In this document: positions 23,505 through 31,397 of the stretch, in pieces
Position numbering within the stretch: the stretch's first letter is position 1
How the letters are laid out: every line of letters begins with the position of its first letter
DNA from: Sphingosinicella sp.
GTDB lineage: Bacteria > Pseudomonadota > Alphaproteobacteria > Sphingomonadales > Sphingomonadaceae
Reading direction: 5' to 3'
Assembly (NCBI GenBank): GCA_016793845.1
Contig: JAEULI010000047.1
Span: 1-33,280 of the forward strand
Length of the DNA stretch: 33,280 nucleotides
Notes under the pieces: generated by a model
Databases searched by the model: none
Seen by the model: only the letters and a program-made list of their open reading frames with translations
What the model was told of the DNA's origin: nothing
Program-made: the position numbers and the translations under genes

Positions 23505-25814
23505 TTAACCACTTGCCTTAACCTTGGCGGGATAGTCGATCATCTCCTTGAGGTCGGAATCCTCCATCGGTCTCGCGATATGGTAGCCCTGACCGCGATC
23601 GCAGCGAATCTGCGCAAGCGCGAACAGCTGCTCGGGCGTTTCGATCCCTTCCGCGACGACCTCCAGCCCCAGGATATGCGCAAGCTCGATGGTCGATACC
23701 ATCACCGCGCGATCTGCCGGCCCGTTCAGAAGCGCATTGGTGAACCGGCGATCGATCTTGAGTTCGGTCGCCGGGATTTTGCGCAGATACTCCAGCGTCG
23801 ACATGCCCGTGCCGTAATCATCGATGGCTATGCCGATGCCGAGCATACGAAGCTCGTTGAGCGTTGCGAGCGCAGCTTCCCCCTCGGCGATCGCAGCCGT
23901 CTCCGTGATTTCCAGAACGAGAGCATCCGCAGGGATTTGATACCGTGCGAGCACGGAGCGCACGACATCCACGATCATGCGGGAAGACAGTTCGCTCGGC
24001 GACAGGTTGACCGACATCCGAAACGTCGGATTGCGACGCAGAACATCGCGCGTCACGGCACCGGCGCGATCGAGAACGAAGGCCGTGACCTTCCCGATTC
24101 GGCCGTTGCGCTCGGCAATCTCCACGAAATCCATCGGGCTGATGGGACCGCGCACCGGATGCGTCCAGCGCACCAGCGCTTCCGCGCCGGTGATCACCGC
24201 CGTTCTGAGATCAAGCTGCGGCTGGTAGGCGACCCAGATGTGGCCCGCTTCGAGCGCATCATCGAGCTCACCGAGCAGCGACAGCTTCCATTCCTTGGCC
24301 TTCGCCGTCGCCGGGTCGTGCACCATCCAGCAGACGCCTTCCTCGCTTGCCGCGTGCGCGGCCGCGAGGGCGCTGGCGAGGCGATGCGACATCGGCATCG
24401 TGGTTTCACGATCGAGACCGAAGGCAACGTCCACATCGTAGCTGCGCTCGGCGACCTTGATGGGGCTACGGAAGATGAGTTGCATCGCCTTGAACTGGTC
24501 CACCACCAGTTCGAGTTCCGAAGCATTGGTCAGCCAGACGAAATTGCCGTCGTCGCCGTGCCAGAGCTGCGCCCCGGTCGTGCCGATCGACAGGCGTGCC
24601 GCGATGAGCTTGGTGAGTTCGTGTTCGAAATCCGGAGGCAGCGTGCTGACGATATCCGCAAAGCGGCGCACGCGCGCGGCGATCAAAAGCTCCGACGAGA
24701 CGAGATCCTCGCGGCGAAGCATCGCATTGACGGTGGGGAGACCCGAAACGGGATGGACGAGACCAAGCTCCCGCCGACGTTCGAGCACGTGCTGCCACGC
24801 GAAAGCGACGAGCGAGCCCGCGGCCAGCAACAGCGCGGGCGCGGCCTCGACGAACACATGCGCGTGTTCGAGGACCAGCGGCAGCACCAGAAGCGCAGCA
24901 AGGCCCGGCACGCCGAGCATCCATTTGAGCCGATTGCTGCCGTAAAGCAGCACTGCGGACACGGCGGCAGCCAACAGCCACAAAGGCCACCAACCGAGGA
25001 CAGCAGGCCGGCCGGCCTTCAGCGTTTCGGCACCGAGGACGGTAACGAAAACACTCGTCGCGTGCCCTTGTCCCGGCATGGCGAGGCGCGTCGAAAGTGT
25101 TTTCGAATTGAGCCCGACCACGACCGTACGCCCCTCGACGTCGAGTTCCGATTGTCCGGCGAGAACATCGGCCGCACTCGCGTAGGGGATCGATGCCAGC
25201 GTGTAGGAGTAATCGATCGGGAACCGCGCGCCGAGCGGTCCGTCCACACCAGCGATCGCGGTCTCCATCGACCGGCGCACCCGGTCTCCGATCACCTGTC
25301 GATAGGCAAGATCGGGGACGCCGTTCCAGTAGCGCAGGAACTTCATCGTCGAGACCACCTCGGCGGTGTCGCCAAGGCTCGACGGCTCAAGGACACGCGT
25401 CTTTCCATCGGCGGCGTAGTCGTTCGTGCTCGCCAGGAACACGGCGCCCGGATGCCGGTCTATGACCTTCGCAAACGCGCGGTCTCCCTCCGCATCGAGC
25501 GGCGGCAGATAGAGATCGAAAAACACCCGGTCGGCACCGGAGGCAAAGAGCCGATCGGTGAGTGCTGCAAGGCGGTCGCGGTTCCATGGCCAAGGGCCCG
25601 TTGCCGCAATCGACTCGTCGTCGATACCGATCACGGCCACCTCGCCGCTTACCGGCTGGGCCCGAATCTTGTTGCGCAGCGTGAGGAGCGCGAGGTCCGC
25701 CGGTTCCATGAACGCGGCAATCCCCATGAGACCCGACACGAGCATGAGCCACAGCAAAGGCTTGCGCTTTTGCGCAAGCGCCGTGATCGGCTCGAAGGCA
25801 CGCGACAGGGGCAT
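23505..25814 (-). CDS. CHASE2-GGDEF(degenerate)-EAL c-di-GMP phosphodiesterase
   Basis: A 769-residue inner-membrane signalling protein. After one N-terminal helix, residues about 35-270 are a periplasmic CHASE2 sensor (GIDDESIAATGPWPWNRD, VFFDLYLPP, VVVGLNSKTLSTRLAMPG), followed by about three membrane helices (residues 275-345). Next is a GGDEF domain with the active site reduced to GDDGN, so no cyclase activity is expected. The EAL domain (about residues 520-760) keeps Glu545 in EALVRW, SVNLSP, EITE, IDDYGTG, LKIDRRF, AEGIET and GQGYHIARP, so it should hydrolyse c-di-GMP to pGpG. It begins at ATG 25814 with a weak ribosome site. The CHASE2 ligand is unknown. Confidence 0.92.
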   Translation of the reverse strand: MPLSRAFEPITALAQKRKPLLWLMLVSGLMGIAAFMEPADLALLTLRNKIRAQPVSGEVAVIGIDDESIAATGPWPWNRDRLAALTDRLFASGADRVFFDLYLPPLDAEGDRAFAKVIDRHPGAVFLASTNDYAADGKTRVLEPSSLGDTAEVVSTMKFLRYWNGVPDLAYRQVIGDRVRRSMETAIAGVDGPLGARFPIDYSYTLASIPYASAADVLAGQSELDVEGRTVVVGLNSKTLSTRLAMPGQGHATSVFVTVLGAETLKAGRPAVLGWWPLWLLAAAVSAVLLYGSNRLKWMLGVPGLAALLVLPLVLEHAHVFVEAAPALLLAAGSLVAFAWQHVLERRRELGLVHPVSGLPTVNAMLRREDLVSSELLIAARVRRFADIVSTLPPDFEHELTKLIAARLSIGTTGAQLWHGDDGNFVWLTNASELELVVDQFKAMQLIFRSPIKVAERSYDVDVAFGLDRETTMPMSHRLASALAAAHAASEEGVCWMVHDPATAKAKEWKLSLLGELDDALEAGHIWVAYQPQLDLRTAVITGAEALVRWTHPVRGPISPMDFVEIAERNGRIGKVTAFVLDRAGAVTRDVLRRNPTFRMSVNLSPSELSSRMIVDVVRSVLARYQIPADALVLEITETAAIAEGEAALATLNELRMLGIGIAIDDYGTGMSTLEYLRKIPATELKIDRRFTNALLNGPADRAVMVSTIELAHILGLEVVAEGIETPEQLFALAQIRCDRGQGYHIARPMEDSDLKEMIDYPAKVKASG

Positions 25815-25873
25815 GTCGGCATGGTTACCGACCGAACCTTAAGAAAAACTACCAGATGCTCGGCCAGGACGGC

Positions 25874-25901
25874 AAAAAAGCGCGCAAATCCGGCCTGCGC
25901 C
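25874..25901 (-). terminator. Weak candidate terminator after pheT
   Basis: On the minus strand GCGCA and TGCGC form a 5-bp stem with a 9-base loop, then GC and six T. It starts right after the pheT stop. The stem is short, so efficiency is doubtful. Confidence 0.4.
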
Positions 25902-28274
25902 CTACTCGCGAAGCTCGGCGCCGACTGCGCGCGCCGACGCGACGATCTTTCCGGCGATCGTGGAGATTTCCTCTTCGGTGAAGCTGCGCTCGTCGGGCTG
26001 CAGCGTTACGCGCACGGCGAGCGAGCGCTTGCCCGGCTCGATGCCCGCGCCTTCGAACAGATCGAACAGGCGAACCGCCGCGATGCGCTTCGGCTCCGCC
26101 TTTTGCACCGCGCGCAGCAGCGCGTCCGCTGCGAGCGCTTTGTCGGCAACGAAGGCGAAATCGCGCGTCACTGCCTGTAATGCAGGCGGCGAATAGGCGG
26201 CACGGCCGCGCTTGTTGCGAGGTGCGGGGATGGCGTCGAGGAAGATCTCTGCGACCGCGACGCGGCCTTGCAGATCGAACGCACGGGCAAGGCGCGGGTG
26301 AAGCTCGCCGAACTCGGCGAGGATCGTCTTGGGGCCAAGGCCGAGCTTCGCTGAGCGGCCCGGATGATACCAGGGGCTCGCACCCATAAAGGCCTGCACG
26401 CGATCAACCGGCGTGCCCGCGGCGGCGATCAGTGCCAGCACCTCGGCCTTGGCGTCGAACACGTCGAAGCCCTTCGCACCACCCTCGCGCCAGTCCTTTT
26501 CCTGCCGCGCCCCGGCAAGCACGAGACCGAGCGTCAGCCGCTCGCCCTCAGCGAGATAGCGGCGGCCAAGCTCGAACAGGCGGATCGAGGCCGCGCCGCG
26601 ATCACTGTTGCGCTGCGCGGCGGCGATGAGGCCGGGGAGCAGCGACGGCCGCATTACGGCGAGGTCGGCGGAGATCGGGTTTTCCAGCGTGAACACGCCG
26701 CCGCCGAAGCTCTCGGCATCGTGCGGCGCGATGAAGCTCCACGTCACCGCCTCGTCGAGACCGCGCGCGGCAGCGGCGCGGCGGAGGGTACGCTCGGTGA
26801 GCTGGGCGGGCGTTGCGGTGGGCTTCGCGACACCCTCAGCGCGTGGAAGCGGCGTCGAGGGGATGGCGTCGAAGCCGGAGATGCGGACGACCTCCTCGAC
26901 GATGTCGGCGGGGCCGTCTACGTCGCGGCGCCATGACGGGGCGGTGATGCGCCATGTGTCGCCGGTCTCGACGGCGAAGCCGAGGGCGGCGAGGATGTCC
27001 GCCTGCTTCGCCGGGTCGACGGTGACGCCGGTGAGGCGCTCGGTGAGGTCGGGCGTGTAATCGACCTGCGGGGCGATCTCGGGGGGCTGGCCGGCGCGGA
27101 GCTCGCGGCTGGGGTCGCCGCCGCAAAGGTCGAGGACCATGCGGGTGGCGAGCTGGAGGCCGCCTTCGAGGAAGGCCGGGTCGACGCCGCGCTCGAAGCG
27201 GGCGCGGGCATCGGAGGTGAGGCCGAGGGCGCGACCGGTACGACCGATACGGGGCGGGTCGAAGTATGCGCACTCGATGAGGATATCGGTCGTCTCGGTC
27301 TCGACGCCCGAGTGTTCGCCGCCCATGATGCCGGCAATGTCGTGGACCTCGCGGGCGTCGGCGATGACGGTCATCTCCGGGGTGAGCGCGTAGGTCTTGC
27401 CGTTGAGCGCCACGACGCTCTCGCCGTCCGTAGCGCGGCGGGCGACGACGGCGCCGGAGAGCCTGGCGAGATCGTAGACGTGCAGGGGACGGCCGCGATC
27501 GAAGGTGATGTAGTTGGTGATGTCGACCAGCGCCGAGATCGGACGCAGGCCGATCGCGGTGAGGCGGCGCTGGAGCCACGCGGGCGACGGGCCGTTCTTC
27601 ACGCCGCGCACGACGCGGCCGAAGAAGGCGGGGCAGCCTTCGGGGTCGTCGGTGCGGATTTCGACCGGGCAGTCGTAGCCGCCTTCGACGCTCTCGACCG
27701 TGCCGGGCTTCAAGGTGCCGAGACCGAGCGCGGCGAGATCGCGGGCGATGCCGCGCACGCCCATGCAATCCTGCCGGTTCGGCGTGACCGAGACCTCGAT
27801 GACGGGATCATTGAGGCCGAGCACCTCGGCGAAGGGCGTGCCCACGACGGGTTCGCCGGCAAGATCGATGATGCCGGTGTGCGCGTCGGACAGTTCAAGC
27901 TCGCGCTCCGAACACATCATGCCGTGCGATTCGACGCCGCGGATCGCCGCGACCTTCAGGGTCACGTCGATGCCGGGCACATAGGTGCCGGGCGCGGCGA
28001 ACACGCCGTACAGCCCTGCGCGCGCATTGGGCGCGCCGCAGACGACCTGCAGGGGCTCGCCCGCACCGGTATCGACCTTCAGGACCTGGAGCTTGTCCGC
28101 CTGCGGATGCGGCGCGGCCTCCAGAATCTTCGCGACGCGGAACGGCGCGAGACGGTTCGCAGGGTTGTCGACGCCCTCGACCTCAAGCCCGACGCGGGTG
28201 AGGCCAAGCACGATGTCTTCAAGCGAAGCGGCGGTGTCGAGGTGGTCCTTCAGCCACGAAAGCGTGAACTTCAT
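25902..28274 (-). CDS. pheT: Phenylalanine-tRNA ligase beta subunit
   Basis: A 790-residue bacterial PheT, the beta chain of the (alpha-beta)2 enzyme that charges tRNA-Phe. It begins [21 protein letters not shown] (standard), with the tRNA-binding OB domain at about residues 40-150 ([15 protein letters not shown]), B3/B4 editing domain ([13 protein letters not shown]... ITNYI) and B5 domain around 400-475. A catalytic-like core follows ([16 protein letters not shown]-type helix), and the FDX-ACB anticodon domain ([15 protein letters not shown] ... [15 protein letters not shown]) closes the chain. ATG 28274 overlaps the pheS stop (ATGA) and has GGGAGGAG seven bases upstream; the frame stays open further upstream only inside pheS. 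Confidence 0.97.
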   Translation of the reverse strand: MKFTLSWLKDHLDTAASLEDIVLGLTRVGLEVEGVDNPANRLAPFRVAKILEAAPHPQADKLQVLKVDTGAGEPLQVVCGAPNARAGLYGVFAAPGTYVPGIDVTLKVAAIRGVESHGMMCSERELELSDAHTGIIDLAGEPVVGTPFAEVLGLNDPVIEVSVTPNRQDCMGVRGIARDLAALGLGTLKPGTVESVEGGYDCPVEIRTDDPEGCPAFFGRVVRGVKNGPSPAWLQRRLTAIGLRPISALVDITNYITFDRGRPLHVYDLARLSGAVVARRATDGESVVALNGKTYALTPEMTVIADAREVHDIAGIMGGEHSGVETETTDILIECAYFDPPRIGRTGRALGLTSDARARFERGVDPAFLEGGLQLATRMVLDLCGGDPSRELRAGQPPEIAPQVDYTPDLTERLTGVTVDPAKQADILAALGFAVETGDTWRITAPSWRRDVDGPADIVEEVVRISGFDAIPSTPLPRAEGVAKPTATPAQLTERTLRRAAAARGLDEAVTWSFIAPHDAESFGGGVFTLENPISADLAVMRPSLLPGLIAAAQRNSDRGAASIRLFELGRRYLAEGERLTLGLVLAGARQEKDWREGGAKGFDVFDAKAEVLALIAAAGTPVDRVQAFMGASPWYHPGRSAKLGLGPKTILAEFGELHPRLARAFDLQGRVAVAEIFLDAIPAPRNKRGRAAYSPPALQAVTRDFAFVADKALAADALLRAVQKAEPKRIAAVRLFDLFEGAGIEPGKRSLAVRVTLQPDERSFTEEEISTIAGKIVASARAVGAELRE

Positions 28275-29353
28275 GCGCCGACTCCTCCCGAAAGCGTGGG
28301 TACGGCGAGCGGCGAGAAACCGTAGTGCTTGAGCCAGCGCACATCGCCGTCGAAGAAGGCGCGAAGGTCGGTCATGCCGTATTTGAGCATCGCCAGACGA
28401 TCGATACCCGCGCCGAAGGCGAAGCCCTGCCACTCGGCGGGATCGAGACCGCAGGCGGCAATGACGCGCGGATGCACCATGCCCGAGCCGAGAATTTCGA
28501 GCCACGACGCCTCGCCGCCGATCTTGAGCGTGCCGCCCTCCCACGAGCAGCCGACATCGACCTCGGCCGACGGTTCGGTGAAGGGGAAGTAGCTGGGGCG
28601 GAAGCGCAGCGTCACGTCATCGACCTCGAAGAAGGCCTTGATGAATGTTTCCAGCGTCCACTTGAGGTGCCCCATGTGGATGTTCCGGTCGATCACCAGC
28701 CCTTCGAGCTGATGGAACATCGGCGTGTGCGTCGCATCCGAATCCGAGCGGTAGACGCGGCCCGGCGCGATGATGCGGATCGGCGGCTGCTCGCTCACCA
28801 TCGTGCGGATCTGCACGGGCGAAGTGTGCGTGCGCAGCAGGAACCGGCGACCTTCCCTGGCGAGCTGTTCGGGGAAGTAGAAGGTATCGTGCATCGCGCG
28901 CGCCGGATGCGATTCCGGGATGTTGAGCGCGGTGAAATTGTGCCAGTCGTCCTCGATCTCCGGGCCGGTCGCGACGGCGAAGCCGAGATCGGCGAAGATT
29001 TCGGCAAGCTCGTCCATGACCTGAGACACCGGATGCACGGTGCCGAGCCGCGCGGGCTCCACGGGAAGCGTGACGTCCACGGCCTCTGCCGCGAGCTTCG
29101 TATCGAGTTCGGCCGCTTCAAGCGCTTCCTTGCGCGCCGAGAGCGCCCCCGACACCGCTTCGCGCAGCACATTCAATGCCGCACCCGCGACTTTCCGTGC
29201 CTCGGGGTCCATGCCGCCCAGCGCCTTCAGCTGCTGTGTGATCGCCCCCGATTTGCCGAGCGCGGCGACGCGCAGCGCCTCGACGGCGGCAGCATCAGAC
29301 GCAGCGGAAATCTTGGCGAACCATTCGCCCTGCTCTGCGGAAAGGTCGGACAT
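28271..29353 (-). CDS. pheS: Phenylalanine-tRNA ligase alpha subunit
   Basis: A 360-residue class II synthetase catalytic subunit. It has an N-terminal coiled-coil arm (about residues 1-95), [19 protein letters not shown] (entry to the catalytic core), [14 protein letters not shown] (motif 2 region), [40 protein letters not shown] and motif 3 [17 protein letters not shown]. It is translationally coupled to pheT. A GGGG ribosome site precedes ATG 29353. A strong terminator lies only 18 bases upstream of this ATG, so expression must depend on read-through or an unrecognised promoter. Confidence 0.97.
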   Translation of the reverse strand: MSDLSAEQGEWFAKISAASDAAAVEALRVAALGKSGAITQQLKALGGMDPEARKVAGAALNVLREAVSGALSARKEALEAAELDTKLAAEAVDVTLPVEPARLGTVHPVSQVMDELAEIFADLGFAVATGPEIEDDWHNFTALNIPESHPARAMHDTFYFPEQLAREGRRFLLRTHTSPVQIRTMVSEQPPIRIIAPGRVYRSDSDATHTPMFHQLEGLVIDRNIHMGHLKWTLETFIKAFFEVDDVTLRFRPSYFPFTEPSAEVDVGCSWEGGTLKIGGEASWLEILGSGMVHPRVIAACGLDPAEWQGFAFGAGIDRLAMLKYGMTDLRAFFDGDVRWLKHYGFSPLAVPTLSGGVGA

Positions 29354-29370
29354 CGTTGAACCCCGGTTCC

Positions 29371-29416
29371 ATAAAAGAAAAAGGCGCGGCCGCTGCCGTG
29401 AGCAGCGCCGCGCCTT
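29371..29416 (-). terminator. Strong terminator / possible attenuator between rplT and pheS
   Basis: On the minus strand a 13-bp GC-rich stem (29414-29402 with 29396-29383, one bulged base, 5-base loop) is followed by TTTTTCTTTTAT. It begins 24 bases after the rplT stop and its T-tract ends 18 bases before the pheS ATG. Confidence 0.85.
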
Positions 29417-29439
29417 CCCATTGCTTTGGTTCGCGTTTG

Positions 29440-29805
29440 TTACGCGGCCTTCGCGAGCGCAGCTTCTGCCTGCTTGACGATGACCTTAAACGCTTCGCCC
29501 TCGTGGACGGCGAGATCGGCGAGCACCTTGCGGTCCAGCTCCACACCGGCCAGCTTCAGGCCGTGCATGAACCGGCCATAGGTGAGGCCTTCCTCGCGGA
29601 CAGCGGCATTGATGCGCTGAATCCAGAGCGCGCGGAAATTCCGCTTCTTCACCTTCCGGTCGCGATACGCGTACTGGCCGGCCTTCTCGACCGCCTGACG
29701 CGCGATGCGGATGGTGTTCTTCCGGCGGCCGTAGTAGCCCTTGGCTGCCTTCAGGATCTTCTTGTGCTTGGCGTGCGTGGTTACGCCGCGTTTGACACGT
29801 GCCAT
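29440..29805 (-). CDS. rplT: 50S ribosomal protein L20
   Basis: A 121-residue L20 of normal length: [30 protein letters not shown] at the front is the RNA-binding extension, followed by the [37 protein letters not shown] core. It binds 23S rRNA early in large-subunit assembly and in some bacteria represses its own operon. It lies 11 bases after rpmI; infC, the usual first gene, is absent here. Confidence 0.98.
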   Translation of the reverse strand: MARVKRGVTTHAKHKKILKAAKGYYGRRKNTIRIARQAVEKAGQYAYRDRKVKKRNFRALWIQRINAAVREEGLTYGRFMHGLKLAGVELDRKVLADLAVHEGEAFKVIVKQAEAALAKAA

Positions 29806-29816
29806 GGACTATCCTC

Positions 29817-30023
29817 CTACTTCAGGCCGTAAGGCGCCCACTGCTTCAAGACCTTCTTGGTCTCGCAGTCGGCCAGCACGTCGGTGCCGCGGTTTTGGCG
29901 GATGTACTTGGAATTATGGCTGATCAAACGGTGGCGCTTGCCAGCGACGCCGTGCTTGAGCTTGCCAGTCGCGGTGATTTTCAACCGCTTCTTGACGCCG
30001 CTCTTCGTCTTGAGCTTGGGCAT
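29817..30023 (-). CDS. rpmI: 50S ribosomal protein L35
   Basis: A 68-residue L35, very basic: [36 protein letters not shown] is the family signature. AAGGAG is well placed before ATG 30023. First gene of the rpmI-rplT unit, with its own promoter upstream. Confidence 0.98.
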   Translation of the reverse strand: MPKLKTKSGVKKRLKITATGKLKHGVAGKRHRLISHNSKYIRQNRGTDVLADCETKKVLKQWAPYGLK

Positions 30024-30099
30024 TTCCGTCTCCTTGAAACGCTATAAGACCGCCTCGGCAGCCCACACTGGCCGGGCGGTCACGTTTTTCGAAGCGCGC

Positions 30100-30128
30100 G
30101 CTATAGCGGGGCAAAGCGTGGAGAGCAA
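30100..30128 (-). promoter_or_regulatory. Candidate rpmI promoter
   Basis: On the minus strand TTGCTC (30128-30123), exactly 17 bp, then TATAGC (30105-30100). It sits 77 bases upstream of the rpmI ATG. The rest of the 165-base gap (30024-30188) to the divergent LysE gene holds no gene. Confidence 0.55.
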
Positions 30129-30188
30129 GCCCGGCAGCGCACACGGGCGGCGCTGTACGGGACTCATCACCTGTTCTAGAAGCCGGAT

Positions 30189-30812
30189 ATGACCATCACC
30201 CAATCCCTGATCGCCTTCACCGCCGCCGCGACCGTGCTGACGCTGACGCCCGGTGTCGATACGGCGATGGTGTTGCGGAGTGCCGCCACCGGCCCGCGCA
30301 GTGCGGCGTTCGCAGCGCTCGGAATCGGGCTTGGTTGCCTGATCTGGGGCGGGGCGGTGTCACTTGGCCTCGGCGCGCTGCTCGCGGCCTCGGAAATGGC
30401 GTTCACGATCGTGAAATGGGCAGGCGCGGCCTATCTTCTTTATCTCGGCGTCGGCCTGCTCCTGAAACCGCGCACCGCGCTCGCCGTGGGCGCCGCCGCG
30501 AGCGGCGGCAACGCGCGCGAGGCCTTCACGCGCGGCCTCGTCACCAATCTGCTCAACCCGAAGATCGGGGTTTTCTACATCACCTTCCTGCCGCAGTTCA
30601 TCCCGACCGGGGTCGATCCGGCGGGGTTTTCGTTCCTTCTTGCAGGCGTGCATGTCGTGCTCGGCACCTTGTGGTTCGCCGTGCTGATCGCCGCGACCGT
30701 GCCGCTCGGCCGGTTCCTTGCGCGGCCGCGCGTGGTGAAGACGATGGACCGGCTGACCGGCGGCGTCTTCATCGCATTCGGCCTGAAACTCGCGCTTTCC
30801 CGTCAGGCTTGA
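30189..30812 (+). CDS. LysE/RhtB-family exporter
   Basis: A 207-residue inner-membrane protein with about six helices. The family marks are LTLTPGVDTAMVLRSAATGPRSAAFAALGIGLGCLIWG at the front (PGPDT-type motif with V for P), KWAGAAYLLYLGVGLL, and FTRGLVTNLLNPKIGVFYITFLPQFI (NPK motif). Relatives export amino acids such as lysine, homoserine or threonine, or other amines, by proton antiport; the substrate here is not predictable. ATG 30189 has only a weak ribosome site. Confidence 0.92.
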   Translation: MTITQSLIAFTAAATVLTLTPGVDTAMVLRSAATGPRSAAFAALGIGLGCLIWGGAVSLGLGALLAASEMAFTIVKWAGAAYLLYLGVGLLLKPRTALAVGAAASGGNAREAFTRGLVTNLLNPKIGVFYITFLPQFIPTGVDPAGFSFLLAGVHVVLGTLWFAVLIAATVPLGRFLARPRVVKTMDRLTGGVFIAFGLKLALSRQA

Positions 30813-30819
30813 GCCAGAA

Positions 30820-31377
30820 CTATCCGAAAAGTCCGGGCTGAACCGCAGCGACGGGCGCACGCTCGTGCGCGAGTAACCAGCGCTTGCGTTCGATGCCGCC
30901 GCCGAAGCCGGTAAGCGAACCGTCCGCGCCGATCACGCGGTGGCAGGGCACGATGATCGCCACGGGATTCGCGCCGTTCGCCGCGCCGACGGCGCGCACG
31001 GCCGCTGGTCGGCCGATGGCGGCCGCCTGCTCTGCATAAGTGCGCGTTTCGCCGTGCGGGATGCGCCGGAGCGCCGCCCACGCCTCCTTCTGGAAGGCTG
31101 TGCCGCCGGGATCGACCTCGATCACCGCCGTCGCCGCGAAATCACCCTCGAAGTAGGCGGCAAGCGCGCTGGAGACGTGCCCGGGCGCAGCTTCCTGCAT
31201 TTCGAGCACGGTATCCGGCCCCTGATAGCGGGCGAGCAGTGCCTGAAAACGATCGTCCTTATCCGCCCATTCAAGCGCCCGCACGCGGCCGTCCGTGCCC
31301 CAGACGCAGAGCATCTCGCCGGTCGGCGTGTCGATTCGCGCAGCGGCAAGAACATGTTTCGGGGAACGCTCGATCAT
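30820..31377 (-). CDS. Methylated-DNA-protein-cysteine methyltransferase (Ogt type)
   Basis: A 185-residue suicide DNA-repair protein that takes the alkyl group from O6-alkylguanine or O4-alkylthymine. The acceptor is Cys145 in IIVPCHRVIG; GGTAFQKEAWAALRRIPHGETRTYAEQA is the recognition-helix region with its RAVGAANGANP arginine-finger loop, and GFGGGIERKRWLLAHE follows. The N-terminal domain is a plain ribonuclease-like fold without Ada Cys residues, so it is Ogt-like rather than Ada. It is convergent with the LysE gene (7 bases apart) and divergent from the asmA-like gene by only 20 bases. Confidence 0.93.
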   Translation of the reverse strand: MIERSPKHVLAAARIDTPTGEMLCVWGTDGRVRALEWADKDDRFQALLARYQGPDTVLEMQEAAPGHVSSALAAYFEGDFAATAVIEVDPGGTAFQKEAWAALRRIPHGETRTYAEQAAAIGRPAAVRAVGAANGANPVAIIVPCHRVIGADGSLTGFGGGIERKRWLLAHERAPVAAVQPGLFG

Positions 31378-31397
31378 CGCCGCACGTTAGTCTCCCC

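Noticed and set aside
23580-26180. Long plus-strand frame opposite the EAL gene and the end of pheT
   Set aside because: It crosses two well-supported minus-strand genes and has typical shadow composition, rich in Arg and His.
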